64,000 bases of DNA, from NCBI GenBank assembly GCA_913020045.1, contig CAJWBE010000019.1, positions 1 through 64,000 of the forward strand, in the 5' to 3' direction. Positions 27,984 to 36,109 of this stretch are shown here, in pieces. The translations under genes and the position numbers were made by a program. Numbering within the stretch: position 1 is the first letter of the stretch; the number at the start of each line of letters is the position of its first letter. Below the pieces are notes generated by a model that saw only the letters and a list, made by a program, of their open reading frames with translations, was not told where the DNA came from and did no database searches. Source of the DNA: an uncultured Oleiphilus sp. GTDB taxonomy: Bacteria; Pseudomonadota; Gammaproteobacteria; Pseudomonadales; Oleiphilaceae.

Positions 27984-29933
27984 ATGTTAAAAATCGATGC
28001 GCTTAGCCAGCTTAAACAGCTAAAGAGCGATATTAAAGCGAGCCGGAACCTTCATGAAGGGGTTGTGAAGGGAACGAGTAATAAGTTCGGGTTTGTTACT
28101 TTGGATAGCGGAAAAGACATTTTTTTACCTGCTGATGAAATGGCGAAAGTGTTGCCCGGTGACCGTATTGAGGTTGAAGTAAAAAAAGAGCCGAAAAATA
28201 AGACGTTTGCTCTAATAGAAAGGCTGATTGACTCGCCGACAAAAGAATTTTTTGGCAAATATCTGACTAAAGGAAATGCGCATTTTGTCGAGGCCGACAT
28301 TCAAGGCCTCTCGCAGTGGATGTTTGTGCCCCCCCCTAAACGAAAGAATGCCAAGGCAAAAGATCTAGTACGCTGCAAGCTTACTCAGCATCCAATTAAA
28401 AATGGAAAAGCTCAGGCGGCCGTTTTAGAGGTTATCGGCTCAGAACAAGAAGCCGGGGTTGAGTGGAAATACTCCATGCTAAAACATGGCATCTCTGCTG
28501 ACTGGTCTCCTTCCGTGCTCGGCGAGCTAGAAGCGCTAGATGAAAGTGCGATCGAGCGTTTGTCCGATGCTCGAGAAGACTTAACAACGCTCCCCTTTGT
28601 GACTATTGACTCTGAAGCGACTCAGGATTTAGACGATGCATTGTGGGCCGAAAAAACTGATAAGGGTTGGTTGCTGCGGGTCGCAATAGCTGACCCAGTC
28701 GCTCTGATCAAAGAAAACTCGGCAATCGATAAAGAGGTACTTAAGCGTGGAACAACGGTATACCTGCCAGGGCAATCTGTTCCGATGTTACCTCCGTTAA
28801 TTTCGTCAGACTTAGGCTCGTTGAATGAAGGCAAAAAACGCTTGGCTCGTGTCGTCACTGTTGAGGTAAGTGAATCAGGTGAAATTGGCGAGTACTCGGT
28901 CTGTGATGCATTAGTTTGTTCGGTTAGGAAACTTAGCTATAACGCGGCTGACGAGTTTATTAAGGGTGATGAGGGTGACGATGTAGCGCAGACAATGGTT
29001 CGTACCTTAGCGGGTCTGTCTTCTGCGCTAGAAAACTGGCGAAGAGAAAATGCGATTATTCAGCCAGGAAAACCTGAGTTTTATCTTGAACTTAATGACA
29101 AGCAAAAAATTGCTAAGATTTCGGCGAAAGAATATACCTTGGCTCATCGATTAGTCGAGGAGTGCATGGTCGCGGCTAACCGGTCGATTGCTTCATTACT
29201 TATTGCCAAAGAGTTGCCGGGAATTTTCGTGAGACATGATGGTGTGCGCGAAGATCGCCGAGACGCGTTAGCTGCCGTTATTAAACAACAGGCGCCAGAA
29301 AGCGCAGTAACTGACATAACTCAGTTAGATGATTATGGAAAAAGTGTTCGCAGCCTACTAGCGAAAGAAGAGAGCAAGAGTTTGTTTACGCTTTGGTCTC
29401 GACAACTTTCACGGACTGAGCTGTCGGCTGAAGCGGGACCTCATTTTGCGATGGGCCTTCCTTGTTACACAACATTTACGTCGCCGTTAAGAAAGGCGAG
29501 CGACTATCTGTTGCATCGTCAGCTTGCCAAGTATCTTTCAGGCGACGCGACGGGTGTGTTTGACGATGAGCTTCTGGCTGGACTTGATAAGCGATTACAA
29601 ACTGCGAGAGCGGCGGTTTATGACGTCGAGCAATGGCTTAAATGTCAGTTTATGAATAAACAGAATGATGTTCAAAATGCCGTTGTTGTAAAGGTATTTG
29701 CTGCAGGTTGCCAAGTCCGCTTGTTGAAAAATGGCGTTGAGGGTTTTCTAGCTGTGCGAGAACTATCGGGCAAATTTAGCTATAACCAAGATCAAATGTC
29801 TTTGAAGGGCGAGAAGCACCAGTTTCATCTTGACCAGATCATTTCGGTACAAAAAAAGCACATAGATTGGACTCGAAAGCAGGTTCAGTTTGTTCCTGCC
29901 GATGATCCCGCTGTTGAAAACGAATCCGCGTAG
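27984..29933 (+). CDS. rnb: Exoribonuclease II (RNase II family)
   Basis: Processive 3'-5' RNA exonuclease of 649 residues, the length of E. coli RNase II (644) and shorter than RNase R. Two cold-shock/OB domains occupy about residues 20-170. The RNB catalytic domain has the acidic cluster DSEATQDLDD at 209-218 (Asp209, Asp215, Asp217, Asp218), VAIADP near 231, and the TTFTSPLRKASDYLLHRQL motif near 497. A C-terminal S1-like domain (about 565-640) ends the protein. Monocistronic, with a hairpin downstream. Confidence 0.88.
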   Translation: MLKIDALSQLKQLKSDIKASRNLHEGVVKGTSNKFGFVTLDSGKDIFLPADEMAKVLPGDRIEVEVKKEPKNKTFALIERLIDSPTKEFFGKYLTKGNAHFVEADIQGLSQWMFVPPPKRKNAKAKDLVRCKLTQHPIKNGKAQAAVLEVIGSEQEAGVEWKYSMLKHGISADWSPSVLGELEALDESAIERLSDAREDLTTLPFVTIDSEATQDLDDALWAEKTDKGWLLRVAIADPVALIKENSAIDKEVLKRGTTVYLPGQSVPMLPPLISSDLGSLNEGKKRLARVVTVEVSESGEIGEYSVCDALVCSVRKLSYNAADEFIKGDEGDDVAQTMVRTLAGLSSALENWRRENAIIQPGKPEFYLELNDKQKIAKISAKEYTLAHRLVEECMVAANRSIASLLIAKELPGIFVRHDGVREDRRDALAAVIKQQAPESAVTDITQLDDYGKSVRSLLAKEESKSLFTLWSRQLSRTELSAEAGPHFAMGLPCYTTFTSPLRKASDYLLHRQLAKYLSGDATGVFDDELLAGLDKRLQTARAAVYDVEQWLKCQFMNKQNDVQNAVVVKVFAAGCQVRLLKNGVEGFLAVRELSGKFSYNQDQMSLKGEKHQFHLDQIISVQKKHIDWTRKQVQFVPADDPAVENESA

Positions 29934-30086
29934 GAGATCTCTTACGTAGATTGTAGATATATCCTCTTCTGTTGAGGCGCGAGACTTCCTATTATAGTTC
30001 CATGGACTGACAGAACACATCGGATGTGTAACAAGGAAGCTCATGGATGTATATGACTAAAGGATTAGTAAGGGATGCTCGTATTT

Positions 30087-30123
30087 GGGGTATTGAACGG
30101 ATTTCAATGCCCCTGATCTTTGT
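30087..30123 (+). terminator. Terminator-like hairpin after the RNase II gene
   Basis: GGGGTATTGAA pairs with TTCAATGCCCC (one G-T wobble) around CGGAT, then a weak T-rich stretch. It lies between convergent genes, about 155 bases after the RNase II stop. Confidence 0.45.
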
Positions 30124-30140
30124 TTGATACCCTCTTTTAG

Positions 30141-30791
30141 TTAAGACTTACCTAAGCCAACAAGTCCCGCCAGCATATATTCGCTGATAATATCTACAAA
30201 ATTCTCCTGATCGCTTGCATGCTGGTAGCTGATATCGCTGTTCCATATCATGCTAATAGCACCGTCAAAAGTTGCCTCTAAGCCCATTACCAAGTGCTCG
30301 ATAGGTTTGTCGATAAACAGCCCTTTGTCTATGCCGGGTTGTAATATTGCACCAAAAAAGTCTTCTACTCGACGGTCCATTGTTTCAAATTTTTCCCGAA
30401 GTTCGCTCGTTAGACGGTTTCGATAGTCTTCTCTCTTACAATAAAAAGACACGCGAGCTTGGGCCGGGTTGTTTAAGAAGTCTTCGAAAGCGACACGAAT
30501 TACGTGTTTGAGATTATCTAGCACTTCCTCATGATGGATAACCTTTTCGAAAGACTCAAATAAGCGCTCTGTAAAATCGAGTGTAATGTAGGCATATATT
30601 TCTTCTTTGCTTGCAAAGTGCTTATAAACGGTTCCTTTTCCAATCTCGGCTTTTTTGGAAATCTGCTCTACCGTTACTTGTTCCCAATGGGGTCCTTCAA
30701 ATAAGCTTAACGCAGCGTTTAATATTTCCTGCTCTCGCTGGGCAAATTCGGCCTGCTTTTTAGTGATTATAGTTGTGCCGCACAGGGGCAT
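30141..30791 (-). CDS. TetR/AcrR-family transcriptional regulator
   Basis: 216 residues. The N-terminal HTH spans about residues 20-65: VEQISKKAEIGKGTVYKHFASKEEIYAYI contains the family recognition helix. The C-terminal ligand domain is not recognisable to a named subgroup. A GGAG site eight bases upstream supports the ATG at 30791. It is divergent from the ion-channel gene, with TGAC/GTCA half-sites in between, so self-regulation and control of the channel gene are possible but unproved. Confidence 0.85.
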   Translation of the reverse strand: MPLCGTTIITKKQAEFAQREQEILNAALSLFEGPHWEQVTVEQISKKAEIGKGTVYKHFASKEEIYAYITLDFTERLFESFEKVIHHEEVLDNLKHVIRVAFEDFLNNPAQARVSFYCKREDYRNRLTSELREKFETMDRRVEDFFGAILQPGIDKGLFIDKPIEHLVMGLEATFDGAISMIWNSDISYQHASDQENFVDIISEYMLAGLVGLGKS

Positions 30792-30817
30792 TTTTTGTTC
30801 TCCGTATTTTTTTAAAA

Positions 30818-30836
30818 GTCATATGACCGCAAGTCA
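30818..30836. promoter_or_regulatory. Candidate TetR-type operator
   Basis: GTCATATGACCGCAAGTCA has three GTCA/TGAC half-sites: a ten-base palindrome GTCATATGAC, and a TGAC-N5-GTCA pair overlapping it. It lies 27 bases upstream of the TetR start, between the divergent genes. Confidence 0.35.
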
Positions 30837-30960
30837 CGAAAATTTTATAACCTCGCTTTACTCAAATCTACTTATTTAGCTTTTGTGTATTAGAATTGCG
30901 TACCCGGCCTATCCGTTTCGCGGCTACAGGTGTATATCTCATCATTTATTGTTAGGGCTT

Positions 30961-31767
30961 ATGAATACATATTCATTACAAAAGCGGTTTTTAGAAATTA
31001 GAAGTCATAAAGCATTTGAGCTTTTTGTCGTTGGCGTCATTATATTTTCCGCACTCATCATTGGTGCCAAGACATATGCCATGCCGCCAGAGCTTCTAAC
31101 GATAATGATTTGGCTTGATTGGGCGATCACGGGCATATTTCTTTTTGAAATTGTTATCCGGTTTTTAGGTGAAGAGAAAAAGGCACATTTTTTTCGTAGC
31201 GGTTGGAATATTTTCGATACGCTCATTGTTGCTGTGAGCTTAATACCGATTGATAACTCTGATCTTGCAATTGTTGGGCGCTTGATTCGGATTTTTAGAG
31301 TGTTGAGGATGATTTCAATCATTCCAGAATTACGCTTGCTTTTGAATTCCTTGTTAAAAGCGATGCCTCAATTAGGCTATGTTCTGCTCTTAATGTTCAT
31401 TATTTTCTATATTTATGCCGCCGTTGGGACAACCTTCTTTGCTGTCATCAATCCATCCCTTTGGGGTGATATTGCCATTTCGATGTTAACGCTATTTCGG
31501 GTCATGACGTTTGAGGATTGGACTGACGTAATGTACGAAACTATGGAGGTCTATAGCTTCAGTTGGTTTTTCTTCATTTCATTCATATTTTTTACAGCTT
31601 TTGCATTTTTGAACATGGTGATAGGTATTGTTGTTAGTGTTTTAGAAGAAGAGAATCAGAAAATTAAGGATGAAAAAGATCGCAAAGATGGCGTAAAAAC
31701 TTTGGCTGATCTTTATCGTGAAATAGAAGTGTTGAAGGATATGGTGTCGGAACAGAAAAAACCTTAG
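30961..31767 (+). CDS. Bacterial voltage-gated cation channel (NaChBac/NavAb type)
   Basis: Six-helix channel subunit of 268 residues, a homotetramer in this family. Helices S1-S3 lie in residues 15-100; S4 has four arginines spaced by three at Arg107, Arg110, Arg113 and Arg116, the voltage sensor; S5 is near 135-160; the pore loop and filter follow; S6 is near 205-228; a charged coiled-coil tail with heptad leucines ends the protein. The filter reads TFEDWTD (183-189), where sodium channels have TLESWSM. The added Asp186 and Asp189 match positions whose acidic change makes NavAb calcium-permeable, so calcium conduction is inferred. ATG 30961 is preferred to an in-frame TTG at 30883. Confidence 0.88.
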   Translation: MNTYSLQKRFLEIRSHKAFELFVVGVIIFSALIIGAKTYAMPPELLTIMIWLDWAITGIFLFEIVIRFLGEEKKAHFFRSGWNIFDTLIVAVSLIPIDNSDLAIVGRLIRIFRVLRMISIIPELRLLLNSLLKAMPQLGYVLLLMFIIFYIYAAVGTTFFAVINPSLWGDIAISMLTLFRVMTFEDWTDVMYETMEVYSFSWFFFISFIFFTAFAFLNMVIGIVVSVLEEENQKIKDEKDRKDGVKTLADLYREIEVLKDMVSEQKKP

Positions 31768-31852
31768 AAGCGCTTAAGCTCGGCGACGCATGGTGAATGA
31801 CTCGATGACCGGCGGCGCTCTATGACATTGGTTTGCAATTCGCATATACAAT

Positions 31853-31907
31853 TAATACGCCTGTATGATACATTTGTTTCGAACGCTTGTATCATACAGG
31901 CGTATTA
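31853..31907. repeat. 20-bp perfect inverted repeat
   Basis: TAATACGCCTGTATGATACA (31853-31872) is exactly inverted at 31888-31907, with a 15-base spacer. It lies 85 bases after the channel gene and 39 bases before the SEC-C/hydroxylase start. There is no T run, so it is not an ordinary terminator. Confidence 0.9.
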
Positions 31908-31946
31908 CTGTTGTTTCCCAAGTATTGGCAAGTGTGGATTAGTGAT

Positions 31947-32672
31947 ATGCAAACCAGATTTTATGTTCCGTCGTTCCATTTCAACACGGGTAAGCCCTGC
32001 TACTGTGGCTCCATGCGGCCCTTTGGTCAGTGCTGCGCGTCAGGGTCAGCTCAGCGAGTATTTCCCCAGTCGATAAAAGTTGTACCGGGGTTTATGCCCA
32101 AAGAGGAATGCAAGAAACTGGTGGGGTTTGCAAATAAGCAGAAGCGCGAGTGGCTCAAAATTGTTGATACTGACCCAAAAACTGGCCGCAAAATCATACG
32201 TCGACACCCTACTCGAGTGACACAGCGCGTGCACTTAGAGAAACAACAGTCCGTTGTCACTGAGTGGATGGAGCGAGCATGTCGAGAGCACTTGCCGGCT
32301 CACGTTGCTCCACCGGAATGGTTTGAAACGCCCCAAATGCTAAGATACAGCGTTGGTGGGAAGTACTCTATGCATTCCGATGCTGAGAATTACTGCACGC
32401 AAGCTAATCGTTTTTACCGTTTCATAGATCGTGATTTTAGTATCCTGATTTACCTTAACGACGATTATGTTGGTGGCGGTTTGAAGTTTAAAGGCTTGAA
32501 CTTCGGCTACCAGCCGAAGGCTGGAGACTTAGTACTGTTTCCTTCCAACCATGTATTCTCACATGAGTCGTTACCCATCGAAAGTGGCACTAAGTACGCG
32601 CTCGTGAGTTGGGGAGCATTTAAAGGGTCGCCTCGTGTTGCCGCCCCGAAGCAAGTGGTTGCGTTGCACTAG
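31947..32672 (+). CDS. SEC-C motif / prolyl-4-hydroxylase-like 2-oxoglutarate-Fe(II) oxygenase
   Basis: 241 residues with two parts. Residues 18-30 (CYCGSMRPFGQCC) form a SEC-C-type zinc motif. The rest is a prolyl-4-hydroxylase-like jelly roll: iron ligands His143 and Asp145 in MHSDAE, the distal His206 in FSHESLP, and Lys216 ten residues later for 2-oxoglutarate. YLNDDYVGGGLKFKGL and PKAGDLVLFPS are family stretches. All catalytic residues are present, so it should be active; the substrate is unknown, with a protein target (for instance a ribosomal or translation protein) plausible. The start ATG 31947 is chosen because the frame upstream runs through the inverted repeat. Confidence 0.8.
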   Translation: MQTRFYVPSFHFNTGKPCYCGSMRPFGQCCASGSAQRVFPQSIKVVPGFMPKEECKKLVGFANKQKREWLKIVDTDPKTGRKIIRRHPTRVTQRVHLEKQQSVVTEWMERACREHLPAHVAPPEWFETPQMLRYSVGGKYSMHSDAENYCTQANRFYRFIDRDFSILIYLNDDYVGGGLKFKGLNFGYQPKAGDLVLFPSNHVFSHESLPIESGTKYALVSWGAFKGSPRVAAPKQVVALH

Positions 32673-32772
32673 TGAGACAGGGCTCTCGACTATAGTATGC
32701 TCTAGTTTTATTTCTGTGCTTAGGACGCTATTATTCTTTCACAATTAAAATAATTCTAGATCTGGATATACC

Positions 32773-33390
32773 TTGGGCTCTCCGAAAGACTCAATTCAAA
32801 CTAAGCAAAAGCTGGTTCACGTCGCTGGGATGATGTTTTCCGAGCATGGTTACAATCAGGTGACTGTGCGGGACATTATTGAGGCGGCCAATGCTAATTT
32901 AGGCGCGCTAAACTACCACTTTGGAACCAAAGAATCCCTTTACGGTGAGGTGCTAAAGGAGGCGTGTGTCCGTGACAGGCTGGATTCTCATGAATTTGAG
33001 GGTGAAGGACCGCGCGAGGTGCTGTCTTCGGTAGTTAAGGAATACCTGCGACTATGTGCCGCAGATATTGAAGATAATTGGCACTTCATGTTGATAAAGC
33101 GAGAGTGCCAGTACCCGTCTCATTTATTCGATCAGCTTGCAGAAGAGCACTTTGCACATCAGCTGGCGTTTCTTGCCAAGTTAATCGGAGCAATTGTGGA
33201 TAGGCCTGTTGATGACGCTGAAGTAGAATTAAGCGTAGCGACGATGGTTGGCTTAATGGATATGTTTGGCTTAAACCGGGACCTAATTACAACGGTGACG
33301 CCACATTTAAAGCCATATCTAGATGACCCAGACGCCTTGATCGAACGAATTGTGAGACTTGTTATTACTTCGGCGGAACAAAGCGCATAA
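32773..33390 (+). CDS. TetR-family transcriptional regulator
   Basis: 205 residues. HTH in residues 8-55: FSEHGYNQVTVRDIIEAANANLGALNYHFGTKESLY. The pattern GALNYHFGTKE and the long C-terminal domain resemble the CerR/YbiH-type TetR subfamily. The only start that keeps the whole HTH is TTG at 32773, with GGAT upstream. No obvious target gene is adjacent; it follows the hydroxylase gene on the same strand with a 100-base gap and ends in a terminator. Confidence 0.83.
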   Translation: MGSPKDSIQTKQKLVHVAGMMFSEHGYNQVTVRDIIEAANANLGALNYHFGTKESLYGEVLKEACVRDRLDSHEFEGEGPREVLSSVVKEYLRLCAADIEDNWHFMLIKRECQYPSHLFDQLAEEHFAHQLAFLAKLIGAIVDRPVDDAEVELSVATMVGLMDMFGLNRDLITTVTPHLKPYLDDPDALIERIVRLVITSAEQSA

Positions 33391-33417
33391 AAAAGGCCTG
33401 CGCAATGCAAGCCTTTT
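33391..33417 (+). terminator. Terminator after the TetR gene
   Basis: AAAAGGC and GCCTTTT form the base of the stem, with TGC/GCA continuing inside after one mismatch. It is symmetric enough to serve both convergent genes. Confidence 0.75.
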
Positions 33418-33436
33418 CACGATCAGAGAGGAGAGC

Positions 33437-34039
33437 TTAGCTCACATACTCTGGTCCAATTCCGACGCTCCAGATAACGACACTAATGGCTAACAAGCCA
33501 ACTAGCATCACTAAGCCCGCGGTAAGTACCGATGTTGCAAACATGAAGCCCCTGTCTTCAGGGATTTTCATGAGTATTGGCAGGCCTTCGTACAATAGAT
33601 AAACGGACCAACAAACGGCGAGGATGCCGGCGACCATATTGACCCATAAAACTGGGTATACGGCGATGATCCCCATCAGAAAGAGCGGCGTTGCAGTATA
33701 AGCAGCTAAAACAATGCCTCTATGTTCGGACTCAGCGACGCCATATGTCATTGAAAAGAAGTCTATAAACTTACCTATTAAGTAAATGCCGCAAAGCATT
33801 GCGCCGTAAAATAATATACAGAGCTGAGCTGCACTATTTTGACTTAGTTTGACAAACTCACCATCCCCAATTTGCCAGCCCACGGCGGTTGTTCCGTAGA
33901 ACGCAGCGGCTGCAGGGATCATTGCTAATAGAATTACATGGCTCAGATAAAGCTTGGTTGTTGACTCTCGCTCTTGTCGGATCGATTCCCACTCTCTATC
34001 TGGGTGGGTTAGAATGCCGAAAGTATGCAGTAAACTCAT
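33437..34039 (-). CDS. Yip1-family membrane protein
   Basis: 200 residues with five membrane segments (about 32-50, 75-98, 108-130, 131-150 and 170-195). The N-terminal TFGILTHPDREWESIR is the conserved start of the proteobacterial Yip1 (DUF1282) family. Its role is unknown. Transcribed convergently with the TetR gene and divergently from the zinc operon, 331 bases away. Confidence 0.75.
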   Translation of the reverse strand: MSLLHTFGILTHPDREWESIRQERESTTKLYLSHVILLAMIPAAAAFYGTTAVGWQIGDGEFVKLSQNSAAQLCILFYGAMLCGIYLIGKFIDFFSMTYGVAESEHRGIVLAAYTATPLFLMGIIAVYPVLWVNMVAGILAVCWSVYLLYEGLPILMKIPEDRGFMFATSVLTAGLVMLVGLLAISVVIWSVGIGPEYVS

Positions 34040-34324
34040 ATTAATGCCTCCATTAAATGTTTGTTGTTTTTCTAGGCTAATTAACTAAAGAGTAATATCT
34101 TACCGTGCCGTCAGAAACGACGTTCACTGTGATTAAGGATAGACCAATTTAACCAGAGTAGTATGTTGTTCAGTTCTTGCACAAAAATCACTATACGCCG
34201 CATATTTCCCTAAACAGTGACGTCATTCATAGTTAGGCCATAATCTTTTGGTCGATCGTCGTCTCTGTCTTCGACATTGTATGCGCATAGAGCCTTGAGT
34301 CGCGGAAGTGTTAATCAACAAAGT

Positions 34325-34343
34325 ATTGTTATAACATAACAAT
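34325..34343. promoter_or_regulatory. Zur-type zinc operator
   Basis: ATTGTTATAACATAACAAT is a perfect 19-base dyad (eight-base arms, AAC centre) and contains the gammaproteobacterial Zur pattern TGTTATA-N-Y-ATAACA. It lies 28 bases upstream of the small ORF that heads the zinc ABC genes, so zinc-loaded Zur should repress them. The preceding 285 bases up to the Yip1 gene show nothing else I recognise. Confidence 0.75.
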
Positions 34344-34370
34344 TTCATACTTCATCATGTCTCTTTTTCT

Positions 34371-34478
34371 ATGCTTCGTCGTTCTCTTCTCGAAATGGGT
34401 GTTATTCAGCGCCTTGTCGTTGCTACGGTGCTGTTGTTTCCAATGTGGCTCTGTATTACATGGGTGAGTGCTAGTTGA
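34371..34478 (+). CDS. Candidate small membrane protein heading the zinc operon
   Basis: An unlisted 35-codon ORF, MLRRSLLEMGVIQRLVVATV and on, with a basic N-terminus and one hydrophobic helix (about residues 13-31), so it should be a single-pass inner-membrane peptide. Its stop overlaps the znuC start codon in TTGA, the usual sign of translational coupling and the best argument that it is real. No clear Shine-Dalgarno sequence precedes its ATG, which is the main argument against. It lies right after the Zur box. I do not recognise its family. Confidence 0.45.
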   Translation: MLRRSLLEMGVIQRLVVATVLLFPMWLCITWVSAS

Positions 34479-35206
34479 TTCTTCAGTTCAATAATCTCAC
34501 GTTAGGGTACGACCTTCACCCCGCCGTCCACCATTTGACCTTGGGAGTGCAGCGCGGTGCTTTGTTAGCATTGACCGGACCAAACGGCGCTGGTAAGTCA
34601 ACGTTGCTGAAGGGGATTATGGGCCAGCTTCGCCCGCTTGATGGGTCCGTTGAGTGTCACGATATACGGCGCAATGAAATTGCTTACCTTCCGCAGCTAA
34701 GTCAGGTGGATAGACGTTTTCCAATTACCGTTGATGAGCTAGTTTCACTTGGGGCTTGGAAGCAGACCGGTGCTTTTGGCCGCCTTAAGATGCAACACAA
34801 AAAGAAGGTGGGCTCTGCGCTTGAGCAAATTGGCTTAGCAGGATTTGAGAAACGGTTAATATCGACGCTATCTGGCGGGCAAATGCAGCGTGTTTTGTTT
34901 GCTCGACTGCTAATGCAGGAGGCAAACCTGATATTGCTGGATGAGCCCTTTACCGCAATCGATAGCAAGACGACGGAAGACTTGCTTGAGCAAGTTGCCT
35001 TGTGGCACCAAAGCGGAAAGACGGTGATTGCCGTGTTGCACGAGCTGAATATTATTCGTGGGCATTTCCCAGAAACACTTCTACTTTCTCGTCAGCCAAT
35101 TGCTTACGGACCAACTGAAACCGTGTTAACTGACAATAATCTATCGAAAGCGCGGCAGCTAAATGAGGCTTTTGATGAGCAAGCGGGGCTGTGTTCACAT
35201 GCGTAG
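34475..35206 (+). CDS. znuC: Zinc ABC transporter ATP-binding protein
   Basis: ATPase of a zinc/manganese-type ABC importer, 243 residues. Walker A is GPNGAGKST near 36-44, the Q loop is YLPQ near 75, the signature is LSGGQMQRV near 134-142, Walker B is LILLDEP near 154-160, and the H-loop His is in VLHELN. The start codon is TTG, coupled to the small ORF upstream. The Zur box points to zinc as substrate. The binding protein ZnuA and Zur itself are not in this window. Confidence 0.88.
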   Translation: MILQFNNLTLGYDLHPAVHHLTLGVQRGALLALTGPNGAGKSTLLKGIMGQLRPLDGSVECHDIRRNEIAYLPQLSQVDRRFPITVDELVSLGAWKQTGAFGRLKMQHKKKVGSALEQIGLAGFEKRLISTLSGGQMQRVLFARLLMQEANLILLDEPFTAIDSKTTEDLLEQVALWHQSGKTVIAVLHELNIIRGHFPETLLLSRQPIAYGPTETVLTDNNLSKARQLNEAFDEQAGLCSHA

Positions 35207-35229
35207 CGAATCCCGGAAGAGGTCTTCAG

Positions 35230-36102
35230 ATGTTTGAATTTCTCATTGCTCCGTTCACCGAGTTTTCTTTTATGCAACGGGCATTGGTTGGTTGTTTCGC
35301 GATTTCGATTAGTGCATCGCCGATTGGCGTGTTTCTAATGCTACGGCGGATGAGTTTGACTGGTGACGTGATGGCGCACGCGATCCTGCCGGGAGCGGCA
35401 GTAGGTTTTATGGTGGCGGGTCTGTCGATTGGCGCTATGACCATTGGCGGCATTGTTGCGGGATGTTTGGTGGCGCTGTTATCCGGTCTTGTCTCACGCC
35501 TGACGGATGTCGGTGAGGATTCCAGTATGGCTGCGTTTTACCTCATTTCGCTGGCACTAGGAGTGCTAATTATTTCATTGAATGGCAGTCAGGTGGACTT
35601 GTTACATGTGTTATTCGGGTCCGCTTTAGCGCTGAATAATGACGCTTTAATTCTACTCGGTGCTATCAGCAGCATTACGTTAATCTCGCTAGCCGTATTG
35701 TATCGCCCACTGGTGATGGAATGCATGGACAGTGCTTTTTTGCGCTCCGTTAGCGGCTTAAGTCTTTGGGCTCATATGGGGTTCTTAGTGCTGGTTGTGC
35801 TTAATTTGGTAGGGGGATTCAATGCGCTCGGGACGCTAATGTCGGTCGGTATGATGATTTTACCCCCGGCGATTGCGCGGTATTGGGTAGCACGACTTGA
35901 TGGCTTAATCGGCGTTTCAATTTTGGTTTCATCGCTGTCGTGCTTTTTAGGGCTGCTTGCGTCATATCATGCCGCTTGGCCAACGAGTTCCGCCATTATT
36001 TTAACGATGGGAGCCGCTTACATCTTCTCCTTTATTGCAGGTTCTAATGGCGGTTTAATAAAAACACTAGTTGCCAAACAACATAAACATTTAAGTGCAT
36101 AG
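35230..36102 (+). CDS. znuB: Zinc ABC transporter permease
   Basis: 290-residue integral membrane protein of the ABC-3 family with about eight or nine helices. LRRMSLTGDVMAHAILPG near residues 38-55 and GTLMSVGMMILPPAIAR near 197-214 are the conserved metal-channel segments. I chose the ATG at 35230, preceded by GAAGAGG, over an in-frame start at 35191 that would overlap znuC. Follows znuC by 23 bases. Confidence 0.88.
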   Translation: MFEFLIAPFTEFSFMQRALVGCFAISISASPIGVFLMLRRMSLTGDVMAHAILPGAAVGFMVAGLSIGAMTIGGIVAGCLVALLSGLVSRLTDVGEDSSMAAFYLISLALGVLIISLNGSQVDLLHVLFGSALALNNDALILLGAISSITLISLAVLYRPLVMECMDSAFLRSVSGLSLWAHMGFLVLVVLNLVGGFNALGTLMSVGMMILPPAIARYWVARLDGLIGVSILVSSLSCFLGLLASYHAAWPTSSAIILTMGAAYIFSFIAGSNGGLIKTLVAKQHKHLSA

Positions 36103-36109
36103 GCCAGTA

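Noticed and set aside
31822-32076. Plus-strand open frame across the inverted repeat
   Set aside because: It is a different frame from the SEC-C/hydroxylase gene and has no ribosome site or recognisable product.
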